From Euryarchaeota archaeon RBG_16_67_27 (GTDB lineage: Archaea > Thermoplasmatota > Thermoplasmata > RBG-16-68-12), in assembly GCA_001800745.1 (NCBI GenBank), contig MGVZ01000020.1, positions 18,858 through 53,618 of the forward strand: DNA of 34,761 nucleotides. The letters are read 5' to 3'. Positions 24,922 to 34,761 of the stretch are shown here, one piece after another. The position numbers and the translations under genes were made by a program. The stretch's first letter is position 1. Every line of letters begins with the position of its first letter. A model generated the notes under the pieces. The model was not told the origin of the DNA and made no database searches. It worked only from the letters and a program-made list of their open reading frames with translations.

Positions 24922-25764
24922 GTGCGCGTCGTATCCGTGGATAAGGTTCGCGAGACCGTCCGCGATCTGTACAAAGAAGCCTGCGTGATCGCGAATCCCG
25001 AGCTCGTCCAGGCGTTCGAGAACGCGCGCGCCACGGAGCCGTCGCCCGTGGGCAAGGAGATCCTGACGATGCTCATCGAGAACGTCGAGCTCGCGAAGCG
25101 GGAGAACCTCCCGATGTGCCAGGACACGGGGATCGCGATCGTGTTCCTCGAGATCGGCGAGGAGGTCCGGTTCGACCGACCCGGCCTCGTCGATGGCGTC
25201 CACGCGGGCGTCCGGGAGGCATGGAAGGAGGCGTACCTCCGCGCATCCATCGTCAAAGACCCGCTCCGCCGCGGGAACACGGGGGACAACACGCCTGCGA
25301 TGGTCCACGTGGACTTCGTGCCCGGGGACAAGGTGAAGATCCGCGTCGGCGCGAAGGGGACCGGTGCGGAGAACATGTCGAAGATGAAGATCCTGAGCCC
25401 GTCCGCAGGCGTCGAGGGCGTGAAGCAGTTCCTGCTCGAGACCGTGAAAGCCGCGGGCCCGAACGCCTGCCCGCCCCTCGTCCTCGGCGTGGGCATCGGC
25501 GGGAACTTCGAGGAGGTCACCCTGCTCGCGAAGCGCGCCCTCTACCGGGATCTGGGCAAACCCCACCCCGACGCGTACTACGCGGACCTCGAGAAGGAGT
25601 GGCTCGACGCGGTCAACCGGCTCGGGGTGGGGCCGCAGGGGCTCGGCGGCCGCGCGACCGCGCTCGCCCTCCACATCGAGACGAAGCCATGCCACATCGG
25701 GGCCCTCCCCGTCGCGGTGAACATCGATTGCCATGCGCACCGGCACAAGGAGGCGATCCTGTGA
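24922..25764 (+). CDS. Fumarate hydratase class I, N-terminal (alpha) subunit
   Basis: NLPMCQDTGIAIVFLEIGEEV, NTGDNTPAMVHVDFVPGD, KGTGAENMSKMKILSPSAGVEG, PPLVLGVGIGGNFE. Confidence 0.94.
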   Translation: MRVVSVDKVRETVRDLYKEACVIANPELVQAFENARATEPSPVGKEILTMLIENVELAKRENLPMCQDTGIAIVFLEIGEEVRFDRPGLVDGVHAGVREAWKEAYLRASIVKDPLRRGNTGDNTPAMVHVDFVPGDKVKIRVGAKGTGAENMSKMKILSPSAGVEGVKQFLLETVKAAGPNACPPLVLGVGIGGNFEEVTLLAKRALYRDLGKPHPDAYYADLEKEWLDAVNRLGVGPQGLGGRATALALHIETKPCHIGALPVAVNIDCHAHRHKEAIL

Positions 25765-26333
25765 CCGGGGACATCCGCCTGACGCCGCCCCTCTCCGAGG
25801 GGGACGTCACGAAGCTCGGCGTCGGGGACCGTGTCCGGCTCAGCGGGACGATGTACGGCGCCCGCGACTCCGCGCACAAGAAGATGGTCGAGCTCCTCGA
25901 CCAGGGCCGGCCACTCCCCGTGGATCTCCGCGGCCAGGTGATCTTCTACGTGGGGCCGACGCCCGCCCCTCCCGGGCGCGTGATCGGGTCGGCGGGACCG
26001 ACGACGTCCTTGCGGATGGACGCGTACGCGCCGCGGATGTACGAGTACGGTGTGCGGGCGACCGTGGGCAAGGGGAACCGCGGGCAGCCGGTGATCGACG
26101 CCCTCGTGAGGCACAAGGCGGTCTACCTCATCGCCATCGGAGGCCTCGGGGCGACCCTCGCGCAGCGGATCAAGTCCGCGAAGGTCGTCGCATACCCGGA
26201 GCTCGGGACGGAGGCCCTTTGGGAGTTCCGGGTCGAGGACTTCCCCGCGATCGTCGCGAACGACGCCCGGGGCCGGGACATCTTCAAGGAGGGCCAGGAC
26301 ACGTGGGCGAGAAAGCTCGCCGCGGTGGCCTGA
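25761..26333 (+). CDS. Fumarate hydratase class I, C-terminal (beta) subunit
   Basis: GTG start overlapping the alpha stop (GTGA); RLSGTMYGARDSAHKKMVELLDQG, IGSAGPTTSLRMD, GKGNRGQPVIDALVRHKAVYLIAIGGLGA. Confidence 0.94.
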   Translation: MTGDIRLTPPLSEGDVTKLGVGDRVRLSGTMYGARDSAHKKMVELLDQGRPLPVDLRGQVIFYVGPTPAPPGRVIGSAGPTTSLRMDAYAPRMYEYGVRATVGKGNRGQPVIDALVRHKAVYLIAIGGLGATLAQRIKSAKVVAYPELGTEALWEFRVEDFPAIVANDARGRDIFKEGQDTWARKLAAVA

Positions 26334-26422
26334 CCCCCATCCGGGTTTCGTCCCATCCGAAACCGCACGCTCGGCGCGCCAACCCCTAGGGCCGCTTGTC
26401 ACCCGGGCGGATGACAAGGTCT

Positions 26423-26441
26423 AATATAAGACCGTTATATT
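26423..26441 (+). promoter_or_regulatory. TATA-like inverted repeat upstream of TFB
   Basis: AATATAA-GACCG-TTATATT, perfect 7-bp arms; right arm about 50 nt upstream of the TFB ATG. Confidence 0.65.
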
Positions 26442-26490
26442 CCCTGGAGCACAGGCGGAGGTCGGAGGAAACCTCCACGGAGGCGCCGCG

Positions 26491-27477
26491 ATGCCGAGCG
26501 GATCCCATGCCGAGACGTTCCTCGACGAGGAGCGCTCGTGCCCCGAGTGCGGGAGCGAACACCTCGTACGCGACTACGCGCGCGGGGAGCTCGTGTGCGA
26601 CGCCTGCGGCCTCGTCGTGAGCGAGGGCGCGATCGACGAGGGCCCCGAGTGGTCCGCGTACTCCGCGGAGGACAGTCAGCGGCTCGCCCGGACCGGGGCG
26701 CCGAGGAGCATCGTCGCGGGCGCATCGAGCCTCACCACGATCATCCCGATCTCCTCAAAGGACGCTCGCGGGAACCGGATCCCGCTCAAGGAGCGGGAGA
26801 AGTTCTACCGGATGCGGAAGCTCCAGCACCACTCCGGCCACTCGCGGCCCGGGGAGCGCAGCCTGCCGGAGACGGTCCGGGCTCTCGAGCGGGTCGCCTC
26901 GCTCATGGGGCTGCCGCGTGCCGTGAAGGAGGAGGCCGGGTTCATCTGCAAGAAGGCCCTGGAGAAGGGCCTCGTGCGCGGGCGCTCGATCGAGGGGATC
27001 GTCGCCGCCGCGGTGTACGCCGCGTGCCGGATTCACGAGGTCCCCCGCACCCTCGACGAGCTTCAGCAGGTCACGGGGATCCGGAAGAAGGTGATCGGCA
27101 AGGCGTACGGGGCGCTTCTGAGGAGCCTGACGCTCCGAGTGCCCCCGTCCCGTCCCACGGACTACGTCAGCCGGTTCTGCTCCCAGCTCGGCCTGTCGAA
27201 CGCGGTCCAGGCGGAAGCGTTGCGGATGCTCAAGGAGCTCGAGAAGATCGATTCCTCGATGTCCCTTTCGCCGATCGGGACGGCGGCCGCGGCGATCTAC
27301 CTCGCGTCCCTCGCGCACGGAGAGCGGCGCCCGCAGAAGGCGATCGCGAAGGTTGCGGGCGTGAGCGAGGTGACCCTCCGGAACCGGTTCCAGTTCATGG
27401 AGGACTTCATGCAACAGGTCGTCATGCCACGGGGTCGCGCGCCGAAGCCCTCCGCACCCCCGGTCGCCGGGCGCTGA
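26491..27477 (+). CDS. tfb: Transcription initiation factor IIB (TFB)
   Basis: Zn ribbon CPECGSEHLVRDYARGELVCDACGLVV; two cyclin repeats (AACRIHEVPRTLDELQQVTGIRKKVIGKAY; AAAIYLASLAHGERRPQKAIAKVAGVSEVTLRNRF). Confidence 0.96.
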   Translation: MPSGSHAETFLDEERSCPECGSEHLVRDYARGELVCDACGLVVSEGAIDEGPEWSAYSAEDSQRLARTGAPRSIVAGASSLTTIIPISSKDARGNRIPLKEREKFYRMRKLQHHSGHSRPGERSLPETVRALERVASLMGLPRAVKEEAGFICKKALEKGLVRGRSIEGIVAAAVYAACRIHEVPRTLDELQQVTGIRKKVIGKAYGALLRSLTLRVPPSRPTDYVSRFCSQLGLSNAVQAEALRMLKELEKIDSSMSLSPIGTAAAAIYLASLAHGERRPQKAIAKVAGVSEVTLRNRFQFMEDFMQQVVMPRGRAPKPSAPPVAGR

Positions 27478-27714
27478 GCCCGTTCCGCGCATGCCGGGGA
27501 CGCGATCTCGTCTCGGAATCCAGACGAAAGGGTTGATATTGGAGCGTTGTCTCCGTTCGGACACCGAGCGTCCGGCGGAGACCCGGGCGTGATCCCCATG
27601 CCGCCGAGCACCCCACTCGCTCACCCGCAGGTCGCAAAGGGTTTCGCCCGCGCGACCGGAAGAAGGGGAAACATCCAAGACCGCGCGCGGAATCCCTCAT
27701 AGGAAGGACGAGCC

Positions 27715-30676
<2,962 letters not shown>

Positions 30677-30680
30677 CCGG

Positions 30681-31505
30681 TCAGCGCCTGCCGCCCCGGG
30701 CGTCGGCGACCAGGTCTTCCGGCGGCGGCGCGCCCGCGTGCCAGATCCGCTCGACCATCTGCGCCATCGCCCGCGCGATCGCGGGGTCGTCCGTCCAGAT
30801 CGAGATGTCGTCCCCTTTCGTGAACGCCGCGTCGTCGGGGATTGGATGGCTCATCAGGAACTCCCGCCCGTCGACGACGTGGAGGTACACAGGCATCTGG
30901 AAGTCGATGTCCCGGACCTCGGCGTGGCGGAGGAGTCCCCTGACGTCGTCGCGATTCTCCGGCGTGAACATGAACGCGTACTTCAGAGAGACGCCCTCGC
31001 GCGCCTTCTGGGCGATGCTCGACCCGAACGCGCGGAGGATCCGGCCGGGGCTCCGCGTGGTTCCGATCCCGAAGATCTCCCCGCGCGCGGAGTCGTACAT
31101 CTTCGTCAATCGCTCGCGGACGTTCCGGCGGCCGTAGATCGCCTCGAAGCCTCCGCGGCCCTCCGGCTCCCGCTGCGCGAGGATCGCGAACTCGCGGGAG
31201 AGGGCATCGAGGCTGCCGTCGATCTGCCCTGCCCGCCCACGGAGGTCCTCCGCCATCGCGCGGAGGTACGCGGCGAAGGCGACGGCCTTGTAGCGGAGCG
31301 GCGTCTCCGGTAGGATCTCGACGAGCCCCTTCGCATGGAGCTGCTGCATCGTCGAGTAGATGCGGGTTCGCGGGACGCGGGAGAGGGGCGGGATCTCGCT
31401 CGCGGTCGAGGCGCCGAGGTCCAACAGGGCGAGGTACGCACGGGCCTGATACTCCGTGAGCCCGAACTCCACGAGCTTGCGGATCCGGTCCGCGTTGATC
31501 GGCAT
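30681..31505 (-). CDS. TrmB-family transcriptional regulator
   Basis: RKLVEFGLTEYQARAYLALLDLGASTASEIPPLSRVPRTRIYSTMQQLHAKGLVEI; converges on the oxidoreductase beta gene with a 4-nt gap. Confidence 0.9.
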   Translation of the reverse strand: MPINADRIRKLVEFGLTEYQARAYLALLDLGASTASEIPPLSRVPRTRIYSTMQQLHAKGLVEILPETPLRYKAVAFAAYLRAMAEDLRGRAGQIDGSLDALSREFAILAQREPEGRGGFEAIYGRRNVRERLTKMYDSARGEIFGIGTTRSPGRILRAFGSSIAQKAREGVSLKYAFMFTPENRDDVRGLLRHAEVRDIDFQMPVYLHVVDGREFLMSHPIPDDAAFTKGDDISIWTDDPAIARAMAQMVERIWHAGAPPPEDLVADARGGRR

Positions 31506-31614
31506 GTGCCTAGGCCGGGTCGCCGAGGCGGGCCGCGGGGATAAAGATTGTTACTCGGGCCAGTGACAGTCCGTGACGGAAGGGATATGCCGTCCGCCGT
31601 CTTCGCCGCGGGAG

Positions 31615-33195
31615 ATGGACTCCGACTCGCTCGTCGATCGCTTGGTCACCGCGGTCGGCGCGGACCGGGTCCTCGCGGACCCGTCGGCGCGTCACACGTA
31701 CGCGATGGACGCGAGCCCCTGCTACGTGCCCCCGCGCGCGGTCGTCCAGCCGAAATCGGAGGCGGACGTCCTCCGTGTCCTCGCCGTGTGCCGTCACCTT
31801 GACGTCTCCGTCACGCCCCGAGCCGCGGGGACCTCTCTCTCGGGCGCGGCGGTGGGTCCCGGGGTTGTCCTCGACGTCTCCCGGATGGCCGCGGTCCTCG
31901 CGTTCAGCGCGGAGGAGCGATGGGTGCGGGTGCAGCCGGGGGTTCAGCTCCTCGAGCTCAATGCGATGCTCCGAGAGAACGGCTTGGTCTTCCCGCCAGA
32001 TCCCGGCAGCCAGGAGTGGTGCCGGATCGGTGGGATGATCGGACACAACGCCTCGGGGTACCGGAGCGTGAAGTACGGCCAGACCGCCGACTACGTCCTC
32101 GGACTCCGCGTCGCGCTCGCTGACGGGACAATCTTCGATGCGCGCGATTTCCCAGTGGACGCTGCGGAATGGAAGGAACTCGCGCGCCGCGTGCCCGCGC
32201 TCGCGTCGGTCCACCAGGTGATCGCGCGCGGGCGAGCGGCGATCCGCGCGGCGCGTCGGCCCGTGAAGAAGCACGCATGCGGCTACGATGTCTTCGGGAT
32301 CTCTGACGCGCTGGAACGCGGGGTGTTCCCCGTGACCCGTCTGTTCGCAGGGAGCGAGGGCACGCTCGGGGTCGTCACGGAGGCAATCCTGCGCGTCGTC
32401 CCGTTACCCCCGCGACGCGTCACGGTCCTCCTGTACCTCGATCGCTTCGAGGACCTAGGCCGCGTAGTCGCGGACGTCCTCACCCTTGGACCGAGCGCGA
32501 TGGAGGCGATCGACGGCGGCTCGCTCGATCTCGTCGGCCGCGGGACACTCGGCGTTCCCGCGTCGGCGCGGGCGATGCTCCTCGTCGAGTTCGATGCGGG
32601 GGACCTCGAGGGGATCGCGGACCGCATCGCGCGGGAGATCGCGCCGCGATACGCGCTCAGCCAGCCGATTGAGGTCGCCCTCGAGCGCGAGCGGCAGGAC
32701 GCCCTGTGGAAGGCGCGGCGAGCGTTGTTCCCGAACCTCCTTGCGCGGCCGGGCCGCCGCAAGCCTTGGGGGTTCGTCGAGGACCCGATCGTCCCTCCCG
32801 ACCTCGTCGCCGAGTTCATCGCCCACCTCGCGGAGCTCGCGGCCCGGCACGGGACCGTCGCGGGGATTTACGGACACATCGGGGACGGGAACACCCACTA
32901 CCGTCCGCTGTTCGACCCCACGGACCCCGAGGACTTCGCGCGGATGCAGGCCTTGCGCGAGGCGTTCGACGATGCCCTGCTCGACCGGTTCGACGGGGTC
33001 CCCTCCGCGGAGCACGGCATCGGCCGGATCCGCCAGGAGATCCTGGAGCGGACGTGGGGCCCGGAGGTGTACGGGCTCATGATCGAGATCAAGCGCTCCC
33101 TCGATCCCCGCGGGCTGATGAACCCGGGCGTCCTGCTGGGGAGTACGCCGTGGTGGGAAGCATGGGGAGGGCTCGAGGCGCGTGTGCCCCAGTGA
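31615..33195 (+). CDS. FAD-binding oxidoreductase (GlcD/D-lactate dehydrogenase-like)
   Basis: VTPRAAGTSLSGAAVGPGVVLDVSRM, DPGSQEWCRIGGMIGHNASGYRSVKYGQT, GSEGTLGVVTEAILRV, HIGDGNTHYRP; ATG 31615 preferred (TATA-like gatatgc upstream); ORF extends to 31573. Confidence 0.93.
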   Translation: MDSDSLVDRLVTAVGADRVLADPSARHTYAMDASPCYVPPRAVVQPKSEADVLRVLAVCRHLDVSVTPRAAGTSLSGAAVGPGVVLDVSRMAAVLAFSAEERWVRVQPGVQLLELNAMLRENGLVFPPDPGSQEWCRIGGMIGHNASGYRSVKYGQTADYVLGLRVALADGTIFDARDFPVDAAEWKELARRVPALASVHQVIARGRAAIRAARRPVKKHACGYDVFGISDALERGVFPVTRLFAGSEGTLGVVTEAILRVVPLPPRRVTVLLYLDRFEDLGRVVADVLTLGPSAMEAIDGGSLDLVGRGTLGVPASARAMLLVEFDAGDLEGIADRIAREIAPRYALSQPIEVALERERQDALWKARRALFPNLLARPGRRKPWGFVEDPIVPPDLVAEFIAHLAELAARHGTVAGIYGHIGDGNTHYRPLFDPTDPEDFARMQALREAFDDALLDRFDGVPSAEHGIGRIRQEILERTWGPEVYGLMIEIKRSLDPRGLMNPGVLLGSTPWWEAWGGLEARVPQ

Positions 33196-33257
33196 CATCC
33201 GCACCGGCGAAGCCTCGCCCCACGCAAGGCTTATCGTGCCGAGAACGATGAACGGGC

Positions 33258-33524
33258 ATGAGCTTCCACGGGGTCCAGCTTTCGGGGCTCGGGCTTCTCG
33301 TCCTCGGTTTCTCCATCCTCAATCTCTGGGTCCTCGTCTCGGGCCTCATCGTGGTCTTGCTTGGCGCATACATCGACCTCGTGATCGATGAGAACTCGCA
33401 GCGACGAATGGCCGTCTTCCACCGCGCCGGCCCGGCCCCGCCGCCCTGCCCTCGGTGTGGGAAGCCGCTGGAATGGCTCCCCGAAACGTCGAAGTACAGC
33501 TGTCCCGTGCATGGGCTCATCTAG
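33258..33524 (+). CDS. Small membrane protein with C-terminal zinc ribbon-like motif
   Basis: MSFHGVQLSGLGLLVLGFSILNLWVLVSGLIVVLLGAYIDLVI (two probable TM helices) then CPRCGKPLEWLPETSKYSCPVHG. Confidence 0.7.
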   Translation: MSFHGVQLSGLGLLVLGFSILNLWVLVSGLIVVLLGAYIDLVIDENSQRRMAVFHRAGPAPPPCPRCGKPLEWLPETSKYSCPVHGLI

Positions 33525-33706
33525 CGCGCACGGTTCCTACCGCCTCGAACTGCGGCCCCTCAGCTCCCTCGACGGTCGTCTTGCGGCACATCGCCGAACC
33601 TTTAAGCCCGCGGACGTGTGGGACGGAAGGGCGTTCGAGGCAAGAGTTAAGAAGGCCATGGCGATAGGGCCGCGACCCGGCGCTCGAGCATCGGGGTGAG
33701 CACGTC

Positions 33707-34372
33707 GTGATTCCGGCCGAACAGGCGAACATCGTCGGGCTGCGGTCGAAGGACTTCGTGAAGTGGGTCACCGAGAACATCGACGCGCCCTTCAAGCGCG
33801 GGCCCGGCGGGGCTCTCGTCGAGAAGCTCAAGGACGGGGTCGTCGGGGAGTTCATGAACTGGGCGAAGCGCAACTCCACGTGGCCCCTCCACTTCGGGAT
33901 CATGTGCTGCGCGATCGAGATGGCCGCGACCTCCGACCCGCGGTACGACATCGAGCGGTTCGGCGTCATCTACCGATCGTCCCCGCGCCAGTGCGACGTC
34001 CTCCTCCTGAACGGCCCGATCTCGCTCAAGCTCCGCCCCGCGGTCCGCCGGCTGTACGAGCAGATGGCGGAGCCGAAATGGGTCATCGCGATGGGAGAGT
34101 GCACGATCTGCGGCGGGCCGTACTACGATTCCTATGCGGTCGTGAAGGGCGCGTACACGTTCGTCCCGACGGACATCTTCATCCCCGGATGCCCTGTGCG
34201 GCCGGAGGCGCTCATCGACGGATTCCTCAAGCTCAGCGCGAAGATCAAGGCGGAGAAGGGCGGCTGGATCCGGACGCGCAAGGGCCGGCTCGTGAGCGCG
34301 CGCGAGGGACAGCTCATCGCGATGGAGAAGGGAGAGTACTCGTATGAGGTCCCGGAGCAGGTCCGAAGCTGA
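33707..34372 (+). CDS. nuoB: NADH-quinone/F420H2-type oxidoreductase subunit B
   Basis: LHFGIMCCAIEMAATSDPRYDIERFGVIYRSSPRQCDVLLLNGPIS, GECTICGGPYY, DIFIPGCPVRPEALIDG: Nuo/Fpo-type cysteine pattern. Confidence 0.93.
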   Translation: MIPAEQANIVGLRSKDFVKWVTENIDAPFKRGPGGALVEKLKDGVVGEFMNWAKRNSTWPLHFGIMCCAIEMAATSDPRYDIERFGVIYRSSPRQCDVLLLNGPISLKLRPAVRRLYEQMAEPKWVIAMGECTICGGPYYDSYAVVKGAYTFVPTDIFIPGCPVRPEALIDGFLKLSAKIKAEKGGWIRTRKGRLVSAREGQLIAMEKGEYSYEVPEQVRS

Positions 34373-34761
34373 TCTCGCGGCGCCGCGGAAGGTCGGCACC
34401 GTCCGTGGCCTCGTGCGGCCCGTCGTGGCGACCCTCAAGCAAGCTCTGCAGACGATGCCCGGGATCCGCCGGGTGTTCCCCGGAGGCCGGAAGCCGGTGA
34501 CCGTACTCTATCCGTACGAGAAGATCGAGCTCCCCACGTCGTACCGCGGACAGCACAGCATCGACTGGTTCAAGTGCATCGGCTGCGAGCTGTGCGCGAA
34601 GGTCTGCCCGAATGAGTGCATCTACTTCGAGTTCTACGAGGTCGGCACGGGGGAGCCGTGGCTCCATCCGAGCCGGGCCATGCTCGACGAGATGAAGAAG
34701 GTCGTGCGCCGGCCCGCGGTCGACATCGGGCACTGCCTGTTCTGCGGGAACTGCATGGAGT
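34344..34761 (+). CDS. nuoI: Complex I-like subunit I (2x[4Fe-4S] ferredoxin-type), 3'-truncated by window
   Basis: ATG 34344: ...VTVLYPYEKIELPTSYRGQHSIDWFKCIGCELCAKVCPNECIYFEF...DIGHCLFCGNCME; overlaps nuoB by 29 bp. Confidence 0.9.
   Translation, partial: MRSRSRSEADLAAPRKVGTVRGLVRPVVATLKQALQTMPGIRRVFPGGRKPVTVLYPYEKIELPTSYRGQHSIDWFKCIGCELCAKVCPNECIYFEFYEVGTGEPWLHPSRAMLDEMKKVVRRPAVDIGHCLFCGNCME

Overview
This 34.8 kb, high-GC window looks like ordinary chromosomal DNA from an archaeon, probably a Thermoplasmata-related euryarchaeote (inference from gene content: S6e, aIF2-gamma, pelota, TFB, TgtA, e-MtaB-like, Pcc1, DUF99, Pth2). I found no CRISPR array, transposon, prophage or rRNA. I support about 33 CDSs (two truncated by the window ends), two tRNAs (Ala-CGC and Gln-TTG, both minus strand), several TATA-like promoters, and one candidate structured RNA locus. 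The strongest unusual observation is at 18516-20135 on the minus strand. There a methylthiotransferase CDS (e-MtaB-like) takes its stop codon from nt 13-15 of a tRNA-Gln gene, the tRNA promoter lies inside that CDS, and a Pcc1/KEOPS-like CDS starts 5 nt after the tRNA 3' end. The other main candidates are: a possible ncRNA between aIF2-gamma and pelota; an AT-rich inverted repeat at the TFB promoter plus alternative hairpins at its Shine-Dalgarno; a nested hairpin upstream of a 2-oxoacid:ferredoxin oxidoreductase; a multi-PAS histidine kinase with a degenerate receiver, in a signalling cluster; a NUDIX-HAD fusion; head-to-head class I and class II fumarases; and a rearranged nuoB-nuoI junction. 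All calls come from reading sequence and motifs; no database search was run.
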